Assembly: GCA_013397865.1 (NCBI GenBank)
Contig: VZTI01000548.1
Coordinates: forward strand, 70,134-134,133
DNA: 64,000 nucleotides
Source: Struthidea cinerea
Taxonomy: Eukaryota > Chordata > Aves > Passeriformes > Corcoracidae
Direction: 5' to 3'
Under the pieces are notes generated by a model, which was not told the origin of the DNA, did not search any database, and was given only the letters and a program-made list of their open reading frames with translations. The stretch's first letter is position 1. Each line of letters starts with the position of its first letter. This document shows positions 22,858 to 35,273 of this stretch, in pieces. The position numbers were made by a program, and so were the translations under genes.

Positions 22858-23490
22858 AATCACAGAACCACCGAATGGGAGTGGTTAGAAGGGACCACTG
22901 AAGGACGCTGGTGCAACTTCCCTGCTCATGTAGGGTTATCGGAGAGCACATGGCACAAGACTCCATCCAGATGGTTCTTGACTATTTCCAGTGAGGGTAA
23001 CTCCACAAACTCTCTGGGCAATCTGTTCCAGTGCACTGTCACTCACACAGTAAAGAAATTCTTCCTTATGTTCAGGTGGAACTTCTGTGCATCAGTTTCT
23101 GCCTGTTGCCTTTTGTCCTATTGCTCAGCATCACTGAGAAGGGCCTGGCTCCATCCTCTTGACACCCTCCCTTCAGATACTCGTAGACATTGATGGGGTC
23201 CACTCTCAGTTGTCTCTTCTCAAGGCTGAACAGGCCCAACTCCCTCAGCCTTTCCTCTTAAGAGAGATGCCCCTAATCATCTTTGTTGCCCTTCACTGGA
23301 CCTGCTCCAGGAGGGTCCTGTCTCTCTTTTACTGAGGAGCCCAGAACTGGACACAGCACTGCAGGTGAGGCCTCACCAGGGCTAAGCAGAGGGGCAGGAT
23401 CACCTCTCTGGACCTGCTGGCAATGCTCCTCCCCATGTAACCCAGGCTACCATGGGTCTGCTTGGCCACAAGGACAGTGCTAGCTCATGA
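22858..23490 (-). mobile_element. CR1 LINE fragment
   Basis: Minus-oriented CR1. The plus strand starts with the reversed tail (TCACAGAACCACCGAATGGG) and continues through CAGTGCACTGTCACTCACAC and the CTGAACAGGCCCAACTCCCT and GGCTACCATGGG-type ORF2 parts. It lies 650 bp from the oppositely oriented fragment at 22128. Confidence 0.92.
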
Positions 23491-25671
23491 ACTCTCTGAA
23501 CAGCAGAAAAACTTGACATTCAAATAATGTAAGCCTGTGAGAACTAAATGATGACTGACCATTTAGGCCTGCATGAGAATTTTTTTCTTGCTATGTGCTA
23601 TGTGAATCCACTGCCTAATTACAATTACAGATTTTTTTATTTTATACCCATTTGATGTACAACTAGCTGTACACCAGAGGGTGTTTTAAAATTTGGCTGA
23701 AGGTACAACCCATCATTTGGAGAGTGAGAAGGTATGTGTATGTCAGTTTAGAAGTGTGGTTGTTTAGACTGGATCCTAGACTTTGAAAGGGACAAAATCA
23801 AGATTAGTCAGCAAGATTCCCAAAGTTACAGTCAGCATCTTAATCAAGCCCAGTATTTCTAGGCAATTGATCTGCAAAGTTAGCAATTTTCCTGTTAGAT
23901 TTCATGAGACAGTGAGTGAGTGAGATATCCCAGGCAAGACAGGATGCTGCTGCGAACATCTTATGGCCAGGCCCTTCAAAAGTAATCTCTTCCTTATCTA
24001 TTTTCCTGCTGGTGAGTGGCAACAATGACCTGAAAATATTTTTGAAGGGCCTTTATTAAAATCATACGCCTAAAAAAGAAAATAAATGAAAAATGCAATC
24101 TTCCCACAGTATAAAATTCGGAGAATCTAAGTCCTGCAGAATAAGCAGTCTGTGTAAAAGCTAGAGGTACACAGTGACTGAACAACTTCCTCAAAGAAAA
24201 ACTGTTCACCCAAGCAGCATAGTTCTGCACAGACTGGTGAATAAAGAGCTCTACAAAGAGTTCCAGTAAGTTCTTTGGGAATCTTACAAGCAGATATAGC
24301 ATGCTGCGAAGGAGACATTAACTCAGGCCATCTTGTGTCAGGCAGGCTGTAACCAGCAGTGCCAAACCAGAGCAGAAAAAAAGACATTTATACCATATCA
24401 AGTCTTAGCATCAAGAAGTGTGGTGTCATTTATTAATGTTCCTATCTGTGTGTTTGAATTAACATTGAAAGATCCTATGCTCTAATAGCATAATGCATAG
24501 TTACTGTTGAAACAAATGCACTCAACAATTATGGAGTTGATTGGGAGAGGTCTGCTGTCAAAAATCTTCAACCTTCAGTATCTTCAACCACTTCAGTATC
24601 TGATAGACCAATGAAGGCTCTGAGAAAGAGGATAAATTTGTTGAAAAACAAAGCGCAACAGTGTAAACCCTGTATGCTTTTGACAAGATAATTAAAGCCT
24701 CAGCAAGACAGAATTTTAAGCTATTCAGTCATAATGAGAACATACACACAAAAAGGAAAAGAGCATATCACCCAACAAACATCATGTATGAAGTGTAGAA
24801 ACCACTTTCAGTTAATAGATGTGATAGAAGAGACTACTTGGGTAGGAAACTGTTTTCAGAAATTTATTGTGACCTTAAATAGAAATACTAATTTTCAAAA
24901 TGGGGAACCTTAGTTACACAATTCACAAAATACTTCAAATCTGATGACCAGATGAGTCAAATTCTGCATATACAGGAAATGACATTTTGCTGAATGTACT
25001 GTATTGCTGCTATTAAATCTCACACTGCTTTTGGACAATTTGGCCATAGGAGAGAATTGAAGGAGGGAAGAAAAGGAAAGAAAAAGAGGTCAGTAATGCT
25101 GAAAAGTCAGCCAGTAACATTACCATGGTCTTTGATAAGAACTAAACCTGACAACTTCAGGTTTTTGTCAAAAGTTTTTAATTAGAAAAGAACCCACAAC
25201 CCTCCTTTCCAGCACCCACCCACATTGCATTGACTAAAACAGACTATGGAGCTACAGACCGTTTTCCCCAGATCAACAGAATACATAGTACTGAATAGCA
25301 GAGTTATCCTAATTTCTTTAGCCTTTGTAATTTTTTTGTGTTGAGATCATATTTGTTTTAAAAAGAGCTTCAATTTTATTTTTACAGGCAGTGATACTTA
25401 CTGAATATATTCTCTAGGTGTGTGCTAGGCAGCACCACAGCAGGGTAGAAATAGAACCTGTATCCAACCACAGAGCTGTAAGCTTGCAGTATTATGCAAC
25501 ATCCTTCAGTCCACCCTCTTTTAAAAAAGGTTTCCAGGCATTGAGTAATGTGGCTTTGCAGGCCAAGATGGGCCCTGGAGGGAAAAAACCCCACAGAAAA
25601 CCCTCAATAAAAACTTACAGACCCTTCATTGTACAAACAATATGCACACAGAAGAGTAACAGTTCACATAA
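23491..25671. other. Intergenic stretch
   Basis: AT-rich sequence between two CR1 copies. No gene, RNA or repeat is recognised. Confidence 0.6.
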
Positions 25672-25980
25672 GCATAGAATGGCCTAGCTTGGAAGGGACC
25701 TGAACACATAGTTTGACCTGCATGCCATGGGCAACAACACCTTCCACCAGACCAGGTTGCTCAAAGCCCCATGCAACCTGGCCTTGAACACTTCCAGGGA
25801 TGGGAAGTCCACAACTTCTCTAGCCAACCTGTTCTGGGGTCTCACCACCCCCACGGTAAAGAAATTCTTCCTAGTACCTACGCTAAACCTACTCTCCTTC
25901 AACTTAAGGCCACTTGTTCTTGTCTTACTGCACTTGTGAAAAATCTCTCTCCAGCCTTCTTGTATCTCCCTTAGGTGCAC
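25672..25980 (-). mobile_element. CR1 LINE 3' fragment
   Basis: Minus-oriented CR1 tail: AGCATAGAATGGCCTAGCTT then GGAAGGGACC, the CACCAGACCAGGTTGCTCAA segment and the AAAGAAATTCTTCCTAGTAC segment, all reversed 3' CR1 landmarks. Confidence 0.92.
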
Positions 25981-28900
25981 AGCTAGAAAAACATTTTACA
26001 CAGTAGATTTAATGGAGAAATTACAGAAGGTATGCTCTGCTTCCATTAAAAGCTCTGATTCTTACAAAAGGACAGACTAGCTGTACTTGAAGCAGATTGG
26101 AAATAAAACACGGGACCTAAAAGTGCTACCCAGATGAACTGTCTTAGAGTAAGCATGAAATACTATGGAGTAAGAATGATCACTAACTTGAGACTAAAGT
26201 ATGACTCTCCCCGTAAGAACTCTTTTGGAGTCAGGCAACTCATACTGCTACCTTAGCACTACCCTTAAGATGTTTGTTCTCATTGTCACCAGACTGTTTC
26301 TCCCTGGGTTTTTTGCAGCATCTGAGATGAGTTTATGGTCAACAGCAAAGCCATTGGTCTGGAAATGGTCTTTGGGATGATTCACTTTTCTGAGGTCTCT
26401 TCTTCCCTCAGCCTCTACCTCTCACACCTTCTCTCACCTACACATTATACCACAACTTCCACTTTCATTATCTTTTGTTTAGACAGCCTTGTACTGACCT
26501 GCTCCAAGCCAAAGAACCCAAATACAAATATCTCAGCACAGTTAAGAAAATGCAAATAGGAATTTTTATTTTCTTTTCAAAGCATACATTATCTTCTTTC
26601 CACCTCTGTAAACAGGTGAGCCCTGGGGCTATAGAGAAATCTTTTGGGACTGATCCAAATCATATAAGAAACTAGATGTCGGCAAATTCACACGTTACTG
26701 CCCTTTCTCTTTCAGCTTGCAAGTACTAGAACAAATTCTGGTATAAAAAAATTTATATCTGTTCTATCTAAAAGTTGTATTTTAGTTTTCATTCTCCAAG
26801 ATGGACACAAACTGCTTAGGGAAAAAAATTACGGTGATTGTATTGTAGGGTTAACAAAAGCAGACAAGAATTCAAGATGGGATTTATTTTTTGGTTAAGG
26901 AGTAATGGGAGAAGACAACAGGCAGGAATTTCACTTTCTCACACCTTCTCAGGCAGACTTGGTCAAAAAATAAGAATCCAGATTATGGCCACCAAAAGAC
27001 AGCATCTTCCCCAGAATGCTCATCAAATATTTAAGTATTACAGACAAAATAAAGAGTTACGCATGGGGACTTCATATGTAGCCTTGGAGAACAAGCATTT
27101 TGCTGAAAACTGCAATTCAGTCTAAACTGAATCATGTTTTTCTCCCTACAAAGGCACCTACACTCAGAGATTGCTAATAGCATAATTTACTGGGTGGCAG
27201 ACAATTAAATCTTTGCCAGACTGGCTGAGAATTTTATCTCAGAAAGAGGTACTGCAGTCCCCTCATATTTCTATCTGTGGCCTTAGACTACTATCTGTTT
27301 ACCACCAATCCTGAATGTTGGATGCAAGAGGGTCTAAATTAGTGTTGTGCAACACAGACAAGGGCAACCAAAGGAGTATGGAAGAAAAGCAATCAACAAG
27401 ACAGTTGAGAAACAGGAAGCTGAAAGCAGACCATCTTTTTCAGCTGCTATTCACATCTTTTAAAATCTTTGTGCAAAAGATACGAATTTGGATCCTAGGA
27501 CAAGAAAAGAGTACAGCACAGTAAAAGACAAACAAAAGAGTTCTTACTGATAAGGCCCCACATCTCTCATCACTAAAGCCTCTCATCCCTGTCACAAATA
27601 ACAAAATAGTCATCAACTACTGTATTGGCTTAGAGTTATAGAACAGATTTCCATCCTACTGAAATAAGAATTTCTGCCCTGCTCATGAGAAAGTTTAGGT
27701 GCTGCTGACTTCCACTTGCTGAAGATGTGCATTAACCCTCTTAAAATACTTTTGATATGAAAAGCTTAGATGCCCATGTATGCTGAAGGGAAAAATAGAA
27801 AATAAGGTGTTATTAGCTGCACAATTAAAAGACCAGAAAAACCCCAAGCAATAGAAAAGAACACAGGAAAATATAAGAGTACAGCCATAATTACATTTAT
27901 TGAAAGACATGCTACAACAACTAGAGTTAGGGAAAGAGTTAGGTATAGATATCATGTAACCAGAAAACACACTAACCTAAAAAACCAGAATATATTACAG
28001 CACAAACAAAATCAAATTCATCATGCACTACACAGTCACAAAATAGGTTTCTTTAATGCATCTTACATCTTCTTTCAGTTTTAAGTCATCTCCACAGACA
28101 TGGAATACTTTTCATGCAATGCCACAAGATGCTTTACAAATGAAAGCTGTTGCTTATTAAAATATACAGACAATCTTTTTATATAAAAACATTTTACATT
28201 TCCATTTGTTTCCCCAAACACTCTTTTGCCAGATTTAAAAACAAGAAAACCAAAAACCAAACAAAACATGATGGTACAAATATTTACAGTATTTTCTTGT
28301 GTTAGATGAACATTTTTATAAACCGAAACGGAACTTTTATGAACAGTTCATGTAAAATAAAGGAATGACAGCAATTTTTAGAGATGTTTACTGTGTCTTG
28401 AGTACAGTACTAAAAGCAATGTATTAACTTTTTGCCTTCTCTCACACCATTTGGTTCACATTACAGTCTAATTTTCCACTGTTTCTACCACCAGTAATAG
28501 TCTCAAATAGAGGCCACTTCGCATTGGGTCTTCCCACCAGAAAGGAGTGTGAGAGAAAACAGGTTTTCATATATCTCAGTAAAACCAGAACAGTCTTTGG
28601 TCAGAGAGTGAAATGAAATTCTGATGCAAGAATCTGCTTGATTAGCAACTTTTGTCTTGTGCTGCTGCAGAACTTCTGCAGAAAGTGGGTAACATATTCA
28701 AAAAGAATTGGAAAGTGCTTCAAATGAAGTTCACGTGTGGTAGCTTCCCACTCATAAATAAACCAGAGTTTCCAAGAACTGAAAAACTGCTTACAGTGAT
28801 GACATTAATCTGCTAACGTAAAAGCTTTTTTCATTTATCAAGGACCTTCAATTATGTAAGCATTTAATTTCTTTGGGAGTGCTCCAAGCACAACATGTCA

Positions 28901-30047
28901 TTATTATCTGAAGCTGGAAATAACATTGAGTTATGCTTGGATTTTTACACATTGCAGTACAAAAGAAAAAGCTGCAATGGGAAAGGCAGTAGAATAATTA
29001 AATATGTATTGAAACAGCTGTAGTTCACTTCTTGTATAGTCAGTAGACAATATTAATTTTTCACAATATAAATATACATTTTCCAGAGGGGGAAAATGTA
29101 TTTATTATACTTAAGACAAGTACAAATATGAAAAACTCTACATATAAAACTACTGAAGGCACAAAAACTTTGGTCCAATTTTGTTCCTATATCACATCCC
29201 CCATCAATAAAACTCTGAAGTTAAATACTTCAGATATTTTCTATTCTAACTGTTAGGATTTGCTTTGAAAAGAGCAGGCAAACAAACTTATATACAGCAA
29301 ACAAAACTTCAGAAGACAGAAGATGAAGTCAATTTAAAGACAAAATTCTGTGTAATCTGACTAGTATCCTTTCAGCACAACAGTAACAATACGAGGTTCG
29401 ATAGTTGTGCTCTACCTAATAACATATCAGGGCCAAAGGTTAAGGCAAAACAATGCTTTTTGTAGGCAGCTGACCTCTCATTTGAAAAACAGAAGTATAA
29501 GCTAACAGCATAAAATGACAAGTAGTAGGTCTCCATCTCTTATCCCCAACTCATCACTTTCCTACTGACATGAATCAGAGGAGAGCAAGGTAATTGATCA
29601 CACAGGTCTCACCAGCAGTACTATCCACAAACACTGATAGTTTTCTAGGCATACAAACACAAGTTTGCTCTCTGTAATCAGTAACGTCACAAATAGGCAA
29701 GTCTCCACAGATACGTGGAATATTTTCCAAATAAAAAGGACCTCAATTTATCAGTACACAAAACCAGTGCAACTTACAGGACCAGCAGACAAGGCAACTG
29801 AGTCAAATTATGAGTCAAAGTTTCAGAAATTGGTTCTGATATTTTAAGTTACGCAGAAATTCAAAGAAGCAGAAATTTTACCATTATATAACAAATCAAG
29901 GATCATTTGAAAAGGCACTTAGCTGCTCCTGGGTTTTTAAAAGGCCTTATTACACTTTGAACCAAGTGTGCATCCATCAAAAAAAATGAACTAGGAGGTA
30001 ACTCAGAGCTGATTCAAGGGCATGGCATATAAAAAGGCATAACCATA
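25981..30047. other. AT-rich stretch between SUSD1 and PTBP3
   Basis: No coding exon, RNA gene or repeat family is recognised. The right part (from about 28 kb) could belong to a distal PTBP3 3'UTR, because several AATAAA-like hexamers exist on the minus strand, but the sequence alone does not show this. Confidence 0.5.
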
Positions 30048-30160
30048 CAGTCACAGAATCATAGAATATGCAGAGGTGCAAGGGACTCACAAGGATCATG
30101 AAGTCCAATACCTGGCCCTGCACAGGACAGCCCCAAAGAATCACATCATGTGCCCAACTT
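30048..30160 (-). mobile_element. CR1 LINE 3' fragment
   Basis: Short minus-oriented CR1 end: TCACAGAATCATAGAATATG followed by GGGACTCACAAGGATCATGA and a TGGCCCTGCACAGGACAGCC segment. Confidence 0.9.
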
Positions 30161-31084
30161 ACACTGTGCACATTACCAGATACTTCACCAATTATTTAAA
30201 CAGAAATTAAAAACATATGCTAAAGAAATTATAAACCTATCTTTAACAATTTAAGGCCACAGTATAGAGAAGATGAAGCCAGAATCCTCTTCAGAGTTAT
30301 ACAGTTAACAGCGAAAAAGGCAAAAGACATAGGATGCAGTATGTTTAAAGCCTAGTTACATATTAGGAAAGCAAATTCACAGTGAGGACTGCCAAACAGA
30401 ATAGTGAAGAACAAAGAATTTGTTCCATTTTATTTTTTAAAATTTACATGGACAATTCTTTGAGTAACTGCTTAAAGTTGTCCGTAATCTGATGGAAAGG
30501 TAGGACTAAGGCCTTTGGAAGTTCCTTTCCATCCACATCACTGTAAGAATCTGTAGAATAATACCATTCTTTCCCAAATCTTGCTCTTTTCACAGATATC
30601 AAGGGATCTGCTATTATATGCTTTAGAGAATCAAGAACTGAGATGCAACTGTACTTTTGCAGCCAGGCACTAATGAGTGAAGCACAAAGTATAAAAAAAG
30701 ATTCCTTTTACCATGATCCTTCACTAACAATGCATTGTGGTAACTAAGGGGTTATATTTGTGCTTTCAATTATTCAAGGCAGAGCACTAGATGGGAAAAA
30801 CTAGGCTTAACTAGTGCCTTCATGCTGCTAAGTAAATGTTAAAATGTACCGTCAAGTTTCAGGGCTTGTCTGCACATCTTGTAAAAGCAGATCTCCCTAA
30901 GAGGCAGCATCTTTCATATACACACAAATCTAAAAGTAAGTTGACAGGAATAATTTGGTTGCAGAAATAGAACAATAAAGGCAAATCAAAAAAGATACAC
31001 AATACTTGCATCACAAAACCAAAAAGCAAACATAATAAATACCCATGTTTGGATTTTTCCTAAAGTTAAAAATTTTTAAGATTC

Positions 31085-33095
31085 TGTCAGTCTTTTCATT
31101 AATGCTCACAGTCAAAGGGAAGGTGTTTGAAAGGGCCATTCCGATCTGGTGAATCAACAAATGCTTCTGGGGCTGTGTCCCAGCCAGGGGTTTGGCTGAT
31201 CTGACCATGGGACTTCCTTTCAGAAACTGGGTCTGCTGAGGGCTGATGGGGTGCACTTGTCAGAAGAGGGGAAGAGCATCTTCTGCCACAGGCTTGCCAA
31301 GCTGGTGAGAAGGGCTTTAAACTAAAGATGCCTGGGGGAAGGGAACCTCAGTCTATCCCACCCCTACCAATTTGTTGCCAGTGCCAGCAACAGATGCCCA
31401 GAGCCTGAAGAGGGATCACAGGTCAGCAGAAAAGCACCTGAAGAACAACACAAAGAAATTCCAGCCACTCCAGCCAGTAAGTCAGCTTCATTAGGGTCTC
31501 AACTCCAAAGCATCCATGCAATAGCACAAAGGAAGGGGAATAAACAAGAAGAGTTAGAGATCTGGGCATGCCTGCAGGCTATGATCTCAGTTGCATGTCA
31601 TGGACAAAAAGTGGGATGGCTCTAAAGAGTGGAGTGCTGGAACGGAAGGATACAGGCTCTTCAGGAAGTACTGGAAGGGTACAAGGAGGTTGTGTTGCCC
31701 TCTATGTCAATAATCAGCTGGAGTTCATGGAGCTTCACCTGGGGATGGATGAGGAGCTGACAGAGTTAATGGGTCAGGATTAAAAGCAGGCAAGGGACAG
31801 GGGACTTTATAGTGGGGGTCTGCTACAGATTGTCCAACCAGGAGACGGAGAACATGAGGGCCCTTTACAGACAGAGAGAAGCAGCCTCGTGTACACAAAC
31901 TTTGCTCCTCATGGGGAACTTCAACCACCCTAGTATCTGTCAATACAGCAGCGCATAATCTAGGAGCCTCCTGGAATGCATTGATGATAACTTCCTTCTC
32001 CAAGTGATAGAGGAGCCAAGGAGAGGAGGTGCTATACCAGACCTTTTTCTCCCAACAAGGAGGGGCTGGTGGGGAATGCGAAGCTCAAGGGCAGCCTCGA
32101 CTACAAGGACCATGAAACAGAGTTTGAGATCCTTAGGGCAGCGAGGAAGGTGCACAGAAAGCTCACTACCCTGGACTTCAGGAAAGCAGACTTTGGCCTC
32201 CTCAGGGATCTGCTTTGTAGAGTATCAAGGGATAAAGACCTGGAGGGAAGAGGGGTCCAAGAAAGCTGGTTGATATTCAAGGATCACCTTGAATCACCTA
32301 CTCCAAGCTCAGGAGTAATGATCCCAACAAAGACAAGTCAGGTAAAAACGTCAGGATGGCATTAGATGAACAAGCAGCTCCTGGATGAACTCAAACACTA
32401 AAAGAAAGGCTACAGAGGATGGAAGTAATGACATGTAGCCTGGGAGGAAAAGACGTTTTCTGAGCAGCCCAAGTCTATGAAACTGTGAAAACTAAAGCTT
32501 CCCTTGAAAAGGGAAAATATAGCCTACATTTGTAAAAAGGGAAATAAGGAAGACCCAGGGAACTATAAGTCTGTCAGTCCCACCTTGGTACCCAGTAAGA
32601 TTATGAAGTAGATGGCTTCACTAAAGGCAAATCACGCCTGACAGATCTAGTGGCCTTCTACGCCAGAGTTACAGCAATGGTGGATAAGAAAAGAGCATCT
32701 ACCAGAACTTGTACAAAGCATGACACTGTCCCACAACACATCCTTGTCTCTAAACTGGAGACGTGGATTTGATGGGTGGACCTGGAAAAGGAATTGGCTG
32801 GATGGTCACATTCAAACAGTTGTGGTCAACAGTTTGATGTCCAAGTGGTGTCCAATAATGAGCGGTGTTGTGAAAGGATAAGCACTGGTACCAGAGCTGT
32901 TAAACACCCTTGTTGGTGACATGGACAGTGGAATCAACTGCACCCTCAGCAAGTTTGCTGACAACACCAAGCTGTGTGGTGCAATCAACACACCTGGAGG
33001 GAAAGTATACCATCCAGAAGGACCTGGACAGACTGAGAGGTGGGCCTGTGAGAAGCTCATGAAGATCAATCCATACCATTCTATGATTCTGTGAA
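31085..33095 (+). mobile_element. Long CR1 LINE fragment (~2 kb) with decayed ORF2
   Basis: Plus-oriented CR1 covering endonuclease-side sequence (around 31600-32000, with the GGAACTTCAACCACCCTAGT segment) and the reverse-transcriptase region (GGAACTATAAGTCTGTCAGT near 32560). It also has the GCAAGTTTGCTGACAACACC motif and the tail ending CCATTCTATGATTCTGTG at about 33090. Many stops and frameshifts leave only short frames, so it cannot act on its own. It lies downstream of the PTBP3 stop, antisense to it. Confidence 0.93.
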
Positions 33096-34550
33096 ATCCA
33101 AAAGGTAACATCCCTAAGGGGAATATTATTCCTAAGCCAGTTGAACTTTCCACTACATCGTACTTCCGGCATATTTATATAGTTGTGTTGTACGGCACTT
33201 GTTATAGCTACATCTGTACAGTCAGACTGGCTGCTACTGTTGACGAACACATTCACTGAGGTAGCTCAGGGTGCAGCTGCAGTGGGAGCTGGCAAGCTAC
33301 TACTGGGCTGATTTTGCAAAAATAATTCAGAGGGAAAATTGGAGAAAGCTCACTACAGAATATTCAGATCATGGCAGAAACATACTCTTTCTTCTAGAAA
33401 GATAAAATCATACAATTCAGATGAATGAAAACAATTATCAGTGGCAAAACATTACAGCATAAACAAATTCTGCAAAGGTTAGAAGTAAATAAATGCCATG
33501 TTTAAAAGAAATAGGTCTTTAAAATGTGGTAAAGTCAAATTAAATTTATTTTCAATTAATTTATGTAAAAGAAAATGCTAGGAAAAAAAAGCTCTTAAAA
33601 TGAAATTTAGCTTTTAAAAATACTGTCAGAAGTCATTCGTATTCATCTGTACACTCATGACCAAACTTAAATGCATCTCAGCTCATTCCCCAAAGAGAAA
33701 CCAAGATTCAGTATCAAACATTTTTCATACTTACAAAGGAAAGAATGATAGCATTCTATTACCTTAAGTTTAATACTGATAAAGAAATGCAGAAACCTGA
33801 AAGAGAATATTCTGATACAGCCAGTGTCTCCCAAAAAGTTAGACGAAGTCCAGAAACTGAACTGGATTTGCTGTTTGGCTTTCCTATATAGGTTTGTTTG
33901 GATTTTTTAGTCTATTTTGTCTGGGTATGAATTTTTTATCAGTGAAGTACTACCATCAGAGAAGTGCAACTAGGTAAATTTAAAGAATCCCTATATGATT
34001 ACACAACGAATGAAACCTCATTCCCATATACATGCAATCTCCATAAGCAAGCACAAGAAAGTAGAATTCAAAGTATTAATTAATGAAAAAATGTATCTTG
34101 AAGTATCATGGAAAACATTTTCAAAAAACCAAGAGGAGAATTTTCACAAAGCCCACAATATTTTTGTAAGATACTTCAGATAACACTTTAATCTCTTGTA
34201 TCATACACACATAGTAAGGCACATAATAAGAAATTAGGTAAATACACAGTAATTTAAGTATTAGACTTGAGAGTGGTAAAAAAACTCGAGGTTTAATTTT
34301 TCTGCCCTGAAAGATGACCTTAGCAAAAATAACTTCTTAAAAACTTGAGCAACCATCATAGACCTGAATATTTTCTGTAAGATTGCAAACACTTAATTAT
34401 CTAGAGAAATGTAAAAAATTATTTTAAATCCAGACCATTTTCTTGTTTTACTTTCTCCAAGGTACTATTACACGTCCCTTCATAGTACAAACAGGACATC
34501 AAACTTCCAACCCATGGTCAAGTCAACCTAATTCTCCAATACCACATCTT
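33096..34550 (-). other. AT-rich region just past the first PTBP3 poly(A) candidate
   Basis: No coding exon or repeat is recognised. It may be distal 3'UTR if later poly(A) sites are used. Confidence 0.5.
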
Positions 34551-35140
34551 GAAGAAACTTGTCAAACACCTTTTATTCCACAGAGAGAAGGCACTGCCTT
34601 TTCTCTAATAATTTAATCTATAAGAACAGCACAGACTTTTTGTTTTTATAAACAAGTTATTTGTAAAGATTTGCCAAAGTATGAACACACAACCCTGGCA
34701 ACATAAATACTATTTAGAAGATACTCACAGTTACTGTTTGCTTTTCTTCAAGAAACCCGAGCACTATTTCACATTCAAATTAGTGTTTAATCTGCACAGA
34801 GTACATTTACCATTTCATTAAACATACTCATTTGGTATATATAAAAGCACTCTAAATTTTTTTCTAAGGCTGATTTCAAAAAAAAGCTGAAAGAATGTTC
34901 TCAAAATACCACTTAAAGTAGGAAATTTGGTGATAAATATTGTTGCTAAACTATTTCACAACAGAATTTTTCTAGGTATGACAAACTTGCAGCTAGAATC
35001 AGAAAAAATCATCACTTAATTCTTTGTGTATGAATGAGGTTTTTCTTTTAAGAGACAGAGTTGGTCACAGCTGTCTCAGTCTCTGTTTGAAGATTTTACT
35101 AAACCATTATGCAGCCTTAAAGGGAAAGTTCACAGAAAAT
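34551..35140 (-). other. PTBP3: PTBP3 proximal 3'UTR
   Basis: Sequence directly after the PTBP3 stop codon. It is AU-rich, has no long frame and reaches a canonical poly(A) signal about 565 nt after the stop. Longer 3'UTR isoforms that read on to the left are possible. Confidence 0.55.
34572..34577 (-). terminator. PTBP3: Candidate PTBP3 polyadenylation signal AATAAA
   Basis: A canonical hexamer on the minus strand, followed downstream by GT-rich sequence (GGTGTTTG, and later TGTGGT). It is the best-supported early poly(A) site after the stop, but use cannot be shown without transcript ends. Confidence 0.4.
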
Positions 35141-35273
35141 TCAGATTGTGGATTTTGAGAAGGAAACTCTGAGATGTTGGTTTTCTCCAAAGTCATGATT
35201 GTGAAGCTCAATGAGAGCGTGAACTGCTTCTTCCACAGAACCCAGCTGGATAAGAGCCATTTTGCAATCTTTC
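35141..35273 (-). CDS. PTBP3: PTBP3 exon 14: end of RRM4 and stop codon
   Basis: 133 coding nt, entered in phase 2. It encodes MALIQLGSVEEAVHALIELH, then the conserved Asn-His-Asp stretch and the C-terminal LRVSFSKSTI followed by TGA at 35143-35141. Family members have Lys-Asp-Arg-Lys-Met; here it is Lys-Asp-Cys-Lys-Met. Exon numbers follow the family pattern with the ATG in exon 2. Confidence 0.97.

Noticed and set aside
31568..32365. Plus-strand frames of 71-98 codons
   Set aside because: Decayed pieces of CR1 ORF2 with frameshifts between them; no intact LINE protein.
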